The notes under the pieces are model-generated. The model ran no database searches and was not told the DNA's origin. It saw only the letters and a list, made by a program, of their open reading frames with translations. From NCBI GenBank assembly GCA_002693605.1, contig NZQO01000099.1:1-20812 (forward strand): a DNA stretch of 20,812 nucleotides, read 5' to 3'. This document shows, piece after piece, positions 9,170 to 15,212 of this stretch (its first letter is position 1; each line of letters opens with the position of its first letter). The DNA comes from Flavobacteriaceae bacterium (GTDB lineage Bacteria; Bacteroidota; Bacteroidia; Flavobacteriales; Flavobacteriaceae). Position numbers and translations under genes: made by a program.

Positions 9170-10999
9170 ATGTCAGCACACGCACACACCCCGGTAGTAG
9201 ATCATCACGATGATCACGGACATCATCATCACAAGGAAACATTTGTCACTAAATATATTTTTAGCCAGGACCATAAGATGATTTCCAAGCAATACCTAAT
9301 TACAGGTTTGTTTATGGGTATTATTGGTATCGCAATGTCCATACTCTTTCGTATGCAACTTGCATGGCCAGACGAGCAATTTACCATTTATGAAATTTTC
9401 CTTGGCAAATGGGCCGAAGGAGGTGTTATGGATCCTAGCGTGTACTTAGCATTGGTCACCATTCACGGTACGATCATGGTTTTCTTCGTTCTAACGGCGG
9501 GATTGAGCGGTACGTTCAGTAACTTATTAATTCCACTGCAAATTGGAGCGCGCGATATGGCCTCTGGCTTCCTGAACATGGTTTCCTATTGGTTGTTTTT
9601 CCTTTCTAGCGTTATAATGGTCCTCTCCCTGTTTGTGGAAGCAGGTCCTGCCTCTGCAGGTTGGACTATTTACCCACCGCTGAGTGCACTTCCACAAGCG
9701 ATTCCAGGGTCGGGCGCAGGGATGACGTTGTGGCTGGTATCTATGGCTATTTTCATCGCCTCGTCACTTTTAGGATCGTTGAACTATGTGGTAACCGTAT
9801 TGAACCTTAGAACCAAGGGGATGTCGATGACGCGCTTGCCGCTAACCATTTGGTCGTTTTTCGTTACCGCAATTATCGGTATCGTTTCCTTCCCCGTTCT
9901 ATTATCGGCAGCTTTGATGCTGATTATGGACCGTAGCTTCGGAACTTCGTTTTTCCTTTCAGATATTTATATTGCAGGAGAGGTATTGCACAACCAAGGA
10001 GGATCGCCCGTACTATTCGAGCACCTTTTCTGGTTCTTGGGCCACCCAGAAGTATACATCGTAATCCTGCCGGCTATGGGCCTTGTATCTGAAATTATGG
10101 CTACCAATGCCCGTAAGCCTATTTTTGGCTACCGAGCCATGGTCGCGTCAATTTTAGCGATTGCCTTTCTCTCTACCATCGTTTGGGGGCACCATATGTT
10201 CATTTCAGGAATGAACCCATTCCTGGGCTCGGTATTTACCTTTACAACGCTTCTTATTGCCATTCCATCGGCGGTTAAGGCATTTAACTGGATTACCACG
10301 CTATGGCGCGGAAACCTTCAAATGAATACCGCAATGCTATTTTCTATCGGTTTCGTTTCAACTTTCATCTCGGGAGGTTTAACGGGAATTATCCTTGGGG
10401 ATAGCGCCCTTGATATTAACGTACACGACACCTATTTCGTAGTGGCCCACTTCCACCTGGTAATGGGAATATCGGCCCTATACGGCCTATTTGCCGGGGT
10501 ATACCATTGGTTCCCAAAGATGTTCGAAGGACGTATGCTGAACAAGAACCTGGGCTTTATCCATTTCTGGGTTACCGCAATTGGAGCCTATGGGGTATTC
10601 TTCCCAATGCACTTTATCGGGATGGCTGGTCTTCCACGCCGATATTACACGAACACCAATTTCCCCTATTTCGATGATTTGGCCGATGTGAACGTGGTAA
10701 TTACCGTATTCGCCATCATTACGGCTGCAGCGCAATTGGTTTTTCTGTATAACTTCATACATTCTATGTTCTACGGAAAGCAAGGCGGAAAGAACCCTTG
10801 GAACAGTAACACATTGGAATGGACTGCCGAGGTTAAGCACATTCACGGGAACTGGGACGGTCCAATACCACACGTGTACCGTTGGGCGTACGACTATAGT
10901 AAGCTAAACGATAATGAAACCGACTACGTGATACCCGGTCAAGATTATGTACCGCAAACGGTACCGCTTCAGGATAATGAAGAAGAGCTGAACCACTAA
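9170..10999 (+). CDS. coxA: Cytochrome c oxidase subunit I, A-type heme-copper oxidase
   Basis: This catalytic subunit (609 aa, about 12 helices) reduces O2 to water and pumps protons. The ligands can be placed: His99 (TIHGT) and His429 for the low-spin heme, His427 for heme a3, and His292, His341 and His342 (GHPEVY, VWGHH) for CuB, with Tyr296 as the cross-linked tyrosine. Glu294 in GHPEVY marks the A1 type with a D-channel, and an aspartate in GARDMA fits the channel entrance. The first 21 residues contain nine histidines, an extension not needed for catalysis. The start has the AAGATATG context. Subunits III and IV are not in the window and must be encoded elsewhere. A terminator follows at 11020. 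Confidence 0.97.
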   Translation: MSAHAHTPVVDHHDDHGHHHHKETFVTKYIFSQDHKMISKQYLITGLFMGIIGIAMSILFRMQLAWPDEQFTIYEIFLGKWAEGGVMDPSVYLALVTIHGTIMVFFVLTAGLSGTFSNLLIPLQIGARDMASGFLNMVSYWLFFLSSVIMVLSLFVEAGPASAGWTIYPPLSALPQAIPGSGAGMTLWLVSMAIFIASSLLGSLNYVVTVLNLRTKGMSMTRLPLTIWSFFVTAIIGIVSFPVLLSAALMLIMDRSFGTSFFLSDIYIAGEVLHNQGGSPVLFEHLFWFLGHPEVYIVILPAMGLVSEIMATNARKPIFGYRAMVASILAIAFLSTIVWGHHMFISGMNPFLGSVFTFTTLLIAIPSAVKAFNWITTLWRGNLQMNTAMLFSIGFVSTFISGGLTGIILGDSALDINVHDTYFVVAHFHLVMGISALYGLFAGVYHWFPKMFEGRMLNKNLGFIHFWVTAIGAYGVFFPMHFIGMAGLPRRYYTNTNFPYFDDLADVNVVITVFAIITAAAQLVFLYNFIHSMFYGKQGGKNPWNSNTLEWTAEVKHIHGNWDGPIPHVYRWAYDYSKLNDNETDYVIPGQDYVPQTVPLQDNEEELNH

Positions 11000-11019
11000 A
11001 ACAAATATTATATATTACG

Positions 11020-11050
11020 AAAGCCCTGGTAAAATCACCGGGGCTTTTTT
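11020..11050 (+). terminator. Intrinsic terminator of the act-cox operon
   Basis: A 10-base stem, AAAGCCCTGG with CCGGGGCTTT (one G-T pair), encloses an 8-base loop and is followed by a T-run, 20 bases after the coxA stop. It marks the probable end of the respiratory transcript. Confidence 0.9.
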
Positions 11051-11067
11051 ATTCAGAAATTTGGAAA

Positions 11068-11085
11068 ATACGTAAAACTACGTAT
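11068..11085. promoter_or_regulatory. Palindromic operator-like site ATACGTA-N4-TACGTAT
   Basis: A perfect 7-base inverted repeat (ATACGTA, spacer AAAC, TACGTAT) lies just upstream of, and overlaps by two bases, a promoter-like -33 element. The symmetry and the position suggest a binding site for a dimeric regulator. It could also form a short hairpin, but it has no T-run after it. Which regulator would bind is unknown. Confidence 0.45.
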
Positions 11086-11115
11086 TGTAATCCAACAAGT
11101 TAGCCTGTATCTTTA
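11084..11115 (+). promoter_or_regulatory. Bacteroidota-type promoter candidate for the unit downstream of coxA
   Basis: ATTG (11084-11087), a 20-base spacer and TATCTTTA (11108-11115) match the Bacteroidota consensus TTTG / TAnnTTTG with one mismatch in each box. Transcription would start near 11122, immediately before the first hairpin of the following unit. Confidence 0.4.
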
Positions 11116-11171
11116 GAAAATCAGGCAACGCTATTTGTGAGGAATAATTCGCGTTGCCCAAATAAGAGCCG

Positions 11172-11297
11172 TTGGAATACATCTCCAATGGCTCTTATGA
11201 TGTAGCTAAAAAATACCCGGTACTGGGTATGGCGGTAGACCTACTCGATAAGTACCTTTGGATTAAGTTTGGATTAGTAAATTGGGGAGTTTACTAA
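11172..11297 (+). CDS. Possible 41-residue small protein with TTG start (speculative)
   Basis: The frame runs from TTG at 11172 to TAA at 11295-11297. The product would be a 41-residue, tyrosine- and tryptophan-rich peptide with the segments SYDVAKKYPVLGMAVDLLDK and YLWIKFGLVNWGVY. It reads like protein: varied residues, a likely amphipathic or membrane-associated C-terminal half, and codons similar to its neighbours. An upstream in-frame stop at 11163-11165 bounds it. The only in-frame ATG is at 11229 and would give 22 residues. The stop lies 5 bases before a strong terminator. I recognise no family. The frame may instead be chance within a structured RNA, or the remnant of a gene. Confidence 0.33.
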   Translation: MEYISNGSYDVAKKYPVLGMAVDLLDKYLWIKFGLVNWGVY

Positions 11298-11301
11298 CTA
11301 G

Positions 11302-11337
11302 AAAAGCCGGCAACCTTTCGGGGAGCCGGCTTTTTTT
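11302..11337 (+). terminator. Strong intrinsic terminator, possibly bidirectional
   Basis: AAAAGCCGGC (11302-11311) pairs with GCCGGCTTTT (11325-11334) around a 13-base loop, with seven T in a row at 11331-11337. The T-run is stronger on the + strand, which implies + strand transcription across 11100-11300. On the - strand the stem is followed by TTTTC, so it may also end the peroxiredoxin-like transcript. Confidence 0.85.
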
Positions 11338-11354
11338 AGGTATACTTAATGCAA

Positions 11355-11861
11355 TTAGTGTTGCCCACGGGCGGGATACTCTTTTTCCAGTACGAAGTCA
11401 ATCGATTTCAATAAATCGTCAAACTGAGGTCTGGCAAAAGGCATTGTCTGTATTGCGGCACTATAGAGCGATCCGTCAGGTTCAATCAAGAATAATGCGG
11501 GCTCTGAGAATACCTCGGGTTCTTCGTCCTTAATGGCGTGCGAAATATAAAGTCCCCACTCCCTAGCCTCTTCTTCGGTTAGGCCATAAGCAATGGGTAA
11601 TGATTCTACGTCCCATTCTTCACCGGCCTTCTTTGCCCGCTCTTCTGAATCCATACTTATAGCGACCATATTAACCCCCTTGTTATAAAAAGCTTCCATT
11701 TTTTCGGTCAGTGTCTCGAGATACTTTTTACATACGGGACAGTGCAGACCCCGGTAGAACACGAGCATCGTAAAGGCCTTTGGAGATTGCTTGGACAAAT
11801 CCCATTTTGTATTATTAATTAGGTCCAATTCTAATTGTGGTACTTTTTCTTTCGGTTTCAT
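11355..11861 (-). CDS. Peroxiredoxin-like (AhpC/TSA, thioredoxin-fold) protein
   Basis: The product is a 168-residue cytosolic thioredoxin-fold protein without a signal peptide. The active-site region is FYRGLHCPVCKKYLETL, a CxxC pair at Cys41 and Cys44; there are no other cysteines. This RG-x-x-CPVC form belongs to the peroxiredoxin-like subfamily (AhpC/TSA redoxin, PRX-like2 type) rather than to classical peroxiredoxins with PxxxTxxC. Later segments, VAISMDSEERAKKAG and PALFLIEPDGSLYSAAIQ, fit the family. It probably reduces peroxides or protein disulfides, but the substrate cannot be told from sequence. The start ATG has the AAGATATG context. It lies downstream of the S24 repressor gene on the same strand with a 91-base gap. 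Confidence 0.85.
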   Translation of the reverse strand: MKPKEKVPQLELDLINNTKWDLSKQSPKAFTMLVFYRGLHCPVCKKYLETLTEKMEAFYNKGVNMVAISMDSEERAKKAGEEWDVESLPIAYGLTEEEAREWGLYISHAIKDEEPEVFSEPALFLIEPDGSLYSAAIQTMPFARPQFDDLLKSIDFVLEKEYPARGQH

Positions 11862-11952
11862 ATCTTTTTCTTTTTAAGATAGGCTAACCAAAGTAAATTT
11901 CCTCCCAATGAAATGCGAAACCTCTGTTAAACCGGTAATCGGAAACCCCGTT

Positions 11953-12723
11953 TCAATTCTTAAGGCTGTTAATTTGTCCCTTCAGCTCTTCCATAGATTG
12001 CTGAAGTTGCCGCAGGAGACTGCTTTCCTGAGGTTCGTCGACACCAAAGCTCAGCTTGCTGTTAACCTTCCACAGCTCCTGAATGTCCTTTATGGCAACA
12101 TCTATGGGCAAATATTCTGTATTGAGCGATATAAGGCGTACCCTAGTGCTGTTACCGGGTATTTTCTGCAGCTTTTTTACCAATACCGAGTCGTGCAGGA
12201 CAACAATATATATTTGGCTGTTATCGGCTTCCGCGATATTCGGTACCGCCCGGCCCAGCACCCATTCATTTGGCCGGATGTTCGGCAACATACTGTCGCC
12301 CTCCACCTGAAAGCCTCGGTAGGTCGCATTACGGTATTGCGGCAACGGAATCTTGAACGACGGTAAGGTTTCATACCATTCGGTATCCTGTATGTTCTGT
12401 GGATAGCCCGCAGCGGCCTTTTGGTTCACCAAGAGGATAGCGTCTTCGTTATCTTCCGTAACGGTAATGACTTTCGGCCCAACATTGCCGCCTTCGGCAC
12501 TCACGTGCTTGTGGTAGCTATATCCGAAGAGCCAAAGCGGATTAATCTCGTACTGCCGTAGCAGTTCCATAACAACCTTGCCGGACAACTTGGTCTTGCC
12601 GCGTTCAATATCAGCCGTGGTAGCTCCAGCTCCCAGAAGTTCGGCAAACGCCTGCTGCGTTAGGTTTAACTCTTTGCGCACTTTTTTAAAGCGGCGCGCC
12701 TCAATGGGTAGATCCTTTTCCAT
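11953..12723 (-). CDS. XRE-family repressor with C-terminal S24 (LexA/CI-like) autocleavage domain
   Basis: The product is a 256-residue regulator. Residues about 8-68 form a helix-turn-helix (ARRFKKVRKELNLTQQAFAE, later TTADIERGKTKLSGKVV). Residues about 95-225 form an S24 peptidase-like domain. The Ser-Lys dyad is visible: Ser144 in EGDSM and Lys183 in VLVKKLQ. The likely self-cleavage bond is Ala105-Gly106 in QKAAAGYPQ, at LexA-like spacing. The C-terminus looks like a short coiled coil. By analogy with LexA and lambda CI it should repress until damage triggers self-cleavage; that is inference. The reading frame is open upstream to 12960, but those bases overlap the divergent gene and ATG 12723 is the only start that begins the HTH sensibly. 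A palindromic site overlaps its promoter, which suggests autoregulation. Confidence 0.88.
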   Translation of the reverse strand: MEKDLPIEARRFKKVRKELNLTQQAFAELLGAGATTADIERGKTKLSGKVVMELLRQYEINPLWLFGYSYHKHVSAEGGNVGPKVITVTEDNEDAILLVNQKAAAGYPQNIQDTEWYETLPSFKIPLPQYRNATYRGFQVEGDSMLPNIRPNEWVLGRAVPNIAEADNSQIYIVVLHDSVLVKKLQKIPGNSTRVRLISLNTEYLPIDVAIKDIQELWKVNSKLSFGVDEPQESSLLRQLQQSMEELKGQINSLKN

Positions 12724-12726
12724 ACC

Positions 12727-12759
12727 GAAAAATACGACAATTATTGGATTACATCCAAA
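12727..12759 (-). promoter_or_regulatory. Promoter of the S24 repressor gene, probably giving a leaderless mRNA
   Basis: On the - strand TTTG (12759-12756), a 21-base spacer and TATTTTTC (12734-12727) match the Bacteroidota promoter consensus with one mismatch. The -7 box ends only 3 bases before the ATG, so transcription should begin at or very near the start codon. The palindrome at 12744-12758 covers the -33 box. Confidence 0.5.
12744..12758. promoter_or_regulatory. Operator candidate TTGGAT-N3-ATCCAA for the S24 repressor
   Basis: TTGGATTACATCCAA is a perfect 6-3-6 inverted repeat in the 103-base gap between the repressor gene and the divergent radical SAM gene, overlapping the -33 box of the repressor. 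Its size and symmetry suit a dimeric HTH repressor. Confidence 0.6.
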
Positions 12760-12765
12760 TTTATC

Positions 12766-12780
12766 TTGGATATATTCCCA
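12766..12780. promoter_or_regulatory. Second, imperfect operator candidate
   Basis: TTGGAT-ATA-TTCCCA has one perfect half-site, and 4 of 6 bases match in the other. It starts 22 bases (two helical turns) from the perfect site, as expected for repressors bound on the same face of DNA. Confidence 0.4.
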
Positions 12781-12804
12781 ATCAATTGGTTTATTTCCAT
12801 ATTT

Positions 12805-12819
12805 TTGTCTTATATCCAA
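12805..12819. promoter_or_regulatory. Third, imperfect operator candidate next to the radical SAM gene
   Basis: TTGTCT-TAT-ATCCAA has one perfect half-site and 4 of 6 bases in the other. It ends 7 bases before the radical SAM start and overlaps the end of a -7-like TATTTTTG (12800-12807), so occupancy would block that promoter. No good -33 box was found for it. Confidence 0.35.
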
Positions 12820-12826
12820 ATCACAT

Positions 12827-14110
12827 ATGAATTTTGACCGAATTAAGGAAAAACTAGCCATTCTCGCCGACGCTGCCAAATACGACGTCTCCTGCGCCTC
12901 CAGCGGGAGCAAGCGAAAGAATTCGTCAAAGGGCCTTGGCGATAGCAGCGGAATGGGCATTTGTCATTCCTATACCGAAGACGGTCGTTGTGTTTCCTTG
13001 CTAAAAATACTGTTGACCAACCACTGCATTTTTGATTGTGCCTATTGTGTGACTCGCCGCAGTAATGACGTGAAGCGCGCCGCTTTCAAAATCCAGGAGG
13101 TGGTAGACCTTACCATTCATTTTTATCGTCGCAACTATATTGAGGGCCTTTTCCTTAGCAGCGGAATCTTTAAGAACGCTGATTATACAATGGAACGCCT
13201 TGTACAGGTCGCCAAAAAGCTGCGGTTGGAGGAAAATTTCAACGGATACATCCATCTGAAATCGATACCGGGAGCGAGCGATGAGCTAATGCGTGAGGCA
13301 GGGCTATACGCTGATCGACTTTCGGTCAATATTGAAATTCCGACTAAGGAAGGCCTGAAACTCTTGGCGCCGGAAAAGAACCGAGAAGATTTCCTGAAAC
13401 CGATGAAAAAGGTTCAAAATGAAATCACGCTGTACAAGGAAGAACGAAAATTGCTAAAATCGGTTCCAAAGTTTGCGCCCGCAGGCCAAAGTACCCAGAT
13501 GATAATAGGGGCGAGTGGCGAGAGTGATGCACAGATTATGTACACCTCAGCCTACTTTTACAAGAAGTTCCAGATGAAACGCGTGTACTATTCCGGTTAC
13601 GTGCCAATTAGTATGGACCCGCGGCTCCCCTCGTTGGGCTCGCAAGTGCCCATGCTTCGCGAAAATAGGCTCTACCAGGCCGATTGGCTGTTAAGGTTCT
13701 ATGGTTTTGAGGTTACAGAATTGCTTTCCCCAGAGCATCCCAATCTAGATGCGGACGTAGATCCAAAATTGGGTTGGGCACTGCGCAACTTAGACCAATT
13801 TCCGATTGACGTGAACGTGGCCGATGCCCGTATGCTGGCGCGGATTCCGGGTGTGGGAATGAAATCGGTCCAAAAAATACTGAAGGCCAGGCGCTTTCGG
13901 AAACTGAATTGGGACCATTTAAAGGCCATTGGCATAGCGCGCAATCGCGCACAGTATTTCTTGATCTGCGATTCTCGTGATTTTCTGAAGAGAGATCTCA
14001 CATCAGCACAAATTAGGGGACTGATTTCGAAAGGCTCGCAAAGCAAGTTCCGGGGGCTTTATGGACCGCAGCTTTCCCTCTTTGAATCTTCGGCTATAGC
14101 TACAACATAA
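12827..14110 (+). CDS. Radical SAM protein linked to DNA repair (TIGR03916-like, rSAM_link_UDG)
   Basis: The product is a 427-residue radical SAM enzyme of the subfamily known as putative DNA modification/repair radical SAM protein, which occurs next to TIGR03914/TIGR03915 proteins. The cluster motif is NHCIFDCAYC, with Cys67, Cys71 and Cys74 (CxxxCxxC). Residues about 329-375 form a helix-hairpin-helix region (ARIPGVGMKSVQKILKARRF) that suggests DNA binding. Near the C-terminus is QLSLF (residues 415-419), which matches the bacterial sliding-clamp-binding consensus QL[S/D]LF. The reaction and substrate are unknown. The frame is open upstream to 12578, but that part overlaps the repressor gene, and MNFDRIKEKL is the natural start. 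The stop overlaps the next start in TAATG, indicating coupled translation. The divergent S24 repressor probably controls it. Confidence 0.9.
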   Translation: MNFDRIKEKLAILADAAKYDVSCASSGSKRKNSSKGLGDSSGMGICHSYTEDGRCVSLLKILLTNHCIFDCAYCVTRRSNDVKRAAFKIQEVVDLTIHFYRRNYIEGLFLSSGIFKNADYTMERLVQVAKKLRLEENFNGYIHLKSIPGASDELMREAGLYADRLSVNIEIPTKEGLKLLAPEKNREDFLKPMKKVQNEITLYKEERKLLKSVPKFAPAGQSTQMIIGASGESDAQIMYTSAYFYKKFQMKRVYYSGYVPISMDPRLPSLGSQVPMLRENRLYQADWLLRFYGFEVTELLSPEHPNLDADVDPKLGWALRNLDQFPIDVNVADARMLARIPGVGMKSVQKILKARRFRKLNWDHLKAIGIARNRAQYFLICDSRDFLKRDLTSAQIRGLISKGSQSKFRGLYGPQLSLFESSAIATT

Positions 14111-14895
14111 TGGGAGCACCCCAACTTATAATATATGACGGCAGTTTCGAGGGGTTCTTATCGGCCGTATTCCATACCTATGAGCACAGGTTAGCAGAGG
14201 TAGACATACAGCCGGCTATTCGTGCACAGGCCACTTTTTTCGGAACGACAACACGGGTGGAAACCAATGTCGGGCATGCAGGGCGTGTGTGGCACGGAAT
14301 TACCAAAAAAGTAGAGGCCGCGGGGGCCCACATTTTATACCGAACCTTTCTGAGCGAACGAGCCGGAGTGGAAAACCTCCTTCTCGATCGTATTCGGGAT
14401 ATATTTGCGGTTGGGAACAAGAATTCCGGAAATTTTTCGGATGCTACGGTGCTCGAAATTGCCAAAATTAATAAGATGGTCGGGCGCGAGAAACATCGGA
14501 TGGAGGCCTTCGTGCGATTTAAACTTACCAAGGACGGCATCTATTTTGCCGTGATAGAACCAGATTTCAACGTTTTACCCCTTATTGCGGAACATTTCCG
14601 AAGTAGATACGCCGACCAAAAATGGCTAATCTACGATACCAAACGAGGCATAGGTTTGTATTATGACCTCGACACCATGAGCGAAATTACGATGCGACTT
14701 TCAGGTGCGGCGTTGCGGCCTTCTGCCGAAAGTACCGTCTACACTTCCGAGGAACTCGAATATCAACAGCTATGGTCCACCTATTTTGAGAGCACAAACA
14801 TTGCATCGCGCCGAAATATGAAGCTCCATAAGCGGCATATACCACAGCGATACTGGAAATATTTGAGTGAAAAATCACTACAATTAAAAAAATAA
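14110..14895 (+). CDS. DUF4130 protein, putative DNA metabolism/repair partner (TIGR03915-like)
   Basis: The product is a 261-residue protein of the TIGR03915/DUF4130 family. Family segments are IYDGSFEGFLSAVFHTYEHR at the N-terminus, MVGREKHRMEAFVRF in the middle, then EPDFNVLPLIAEHFRSRYAD, WLIYDTKRGIGLYY, and YWKYLSEK at the C-terminus. In other genomes this domain is found alone or fused to a uracil-DNA glycosylase-like domain (TIGR03914); here it is the stand-alone form without a glycosylase domain. Its activity is not established. It overlaps the radical SAM gene by one base (TAATG), so the two are expected to be made together and to act in one process. There is no signal peptide or membrane helix. 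No clear terminator follows. Confidence 0.88.
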   Translation: MGAPQLIIYDGSFEGFLSAVFHTYEHRLAEVDIQPAIRAQATFFGTTTRVETNVGHAGRVWHGITKKVEAAGAHILYRTFLSERAGVENLLLDRIRDIFAVGNKNSGNFSDATVLEIAKINKMVGREKHRMEAFVRFKLTKDGIYFAVIEPDFNVLPLIAEHFRSRYADQKWLIYDTKRGIGLYYDLDTMSEITMRLSGAALRPSAESTVYTSEELEYQQLWSTYFESTNIASRRNMKLHKRHIPQRYWKYLSEKSLQLKK

Positions 14896-14896
14896 G

Positions 14897-14904
14897 TACA
14901 TTTG
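14897..14904 (+). promoter_or_regulatory. -7 promoter element before the acidic lipoprotein gene
   Basis: TACATTTG matches TAnnTTTG exactly and lies 31 bases before the ATG at 14936. No good -33 TTTG at the right distance was found, so this is only moderately supported. Confidence 0.35.
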
Positions 14905-14935
14905 GGGTATTATTAATCACTAATCACATACAAAA

Positions 14936-15166
14936 ATGAAAAAAGTTATCTTATCCTTTGCTGCTTTGAGTTTGGTATTCTCAATCTACTCATGCAGAGA
15001 AACTACCGAAGAAAAAACCGAAGAAGCTGTTGAAGCTGTAGGTGAAGATATGGAGCGTAACGTGGAGGAGGCTGCCCAGGAGACTGAGGAAGCTGTTGAG
15101 AACGCCGAAGCCGAAATGGAAGAAGAAGTGCACGAAGAAATGCACGAGACTGACGATATGCAGTAA
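14936..15166 (+). CDS. Small glutamate-rich lipoprotein
   Basis: The product is a 76-residue protein with a lipoprotein signal (MKK start, hydrophobic core, IYSC with Cys20). The mature part of 56 residues is about 40 percent glutamate, with alanine-rich heptad-like stretches (EEAVEAVGEDMERNVEEAAQ, then ETEEAVENAEAEMEEE). This predicts a long, highly acidic helix attached to the membrane by lipid. It ends in a histidine- and methionine-bearing tail (HEEMHETDDMQ). I do not recognise a function; such proteins are common in Flavobacteriia and are usually annotated as hypothetical. It has its own -7 element and its own terminator at 15186-15212, so it is probably a single-gene transcript. Confidence 0.8.
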   Translation: MKKVILSFAALSLVFSIYSCRETTEEKTEEAVEAVGEDMERNVEEAAQETEEAVENAEAEMEEEVHEEMHETDDMQ

Positions 15167-15185
15167 GATCTCTTCTGAAGACATT

Positions 15186-15212
15186 AAAAACCCGCCCAGG
15201 CGGGTTTTTTTT
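15186..15212 (+). terminator. Intrinsic terminator of the acidic lipoprotein gene
   Basis: AAAAACCCGCC (15186-15196) faces GGCGGGTTTTT (15199-15209) across a tight turn, and the T-run goes on to 15212. It lies 20 bases after the stop codon. Confidence 0.88.

Larger units (their letters stand above)
11122..11337 (+). ncRNA. Candidate structured small transcript between coxA and the peroxiredoxin-like gene
   Basis: This stretch has no conventional gene but is rich in structure. Hairpin 1 pairs GGCAACGC (11124-11131) with GCGTTGCC (11151-11158). Hairpin 2 is a 15-base stem (11162-11176 with 11184-11198, one G-T pair). A 6-base stem lies at 11213-11230 (ATACCC with GGGTAT). TTAGTAAA (11274-11281) pairs with TTTACTAA (11290-11297). 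A terminator closes the unit at 11302-11337. A promoter-like pair stands directly upstream. I do not recognise a known RNA family (no tmRNA, RNase P, SRP or clear 6S features). The same bases hold a 41-codon open frame, so this may instead be a small mRNA. Confidence 0.35.

Noticed and set aside
11122-11337. Assignment of the structured region to 6S RNA, tmRNA, RNase P RNA or SRP RNA
   Set aside because: The expected end pairing, conserved core sequences or CCA-like end of these families were not seen; only an unclassified candidate can be supported.
11908-12366. 152-codon open frame on the + strand opposite the repressor
   Set aside because: It lies wholly within the antisense of a gene with clear motifs and shows no recognisable protein features.
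12578-12826. Upstream extension of the radical SAM frame to 12578
   Set aside because: It would cover the promoter region and part of the repressor gene. The encoded residues look non-family, and MNFDRIKEKL fits the subfamily start.
12724-12960. Upstream extension of the S24 repressor frame to a Met at 12960
   Set aside because: The extra 79 codons overlap the operators and the start of the well supported radical SAM gene, and the HTH protein has a natural start at 12723.
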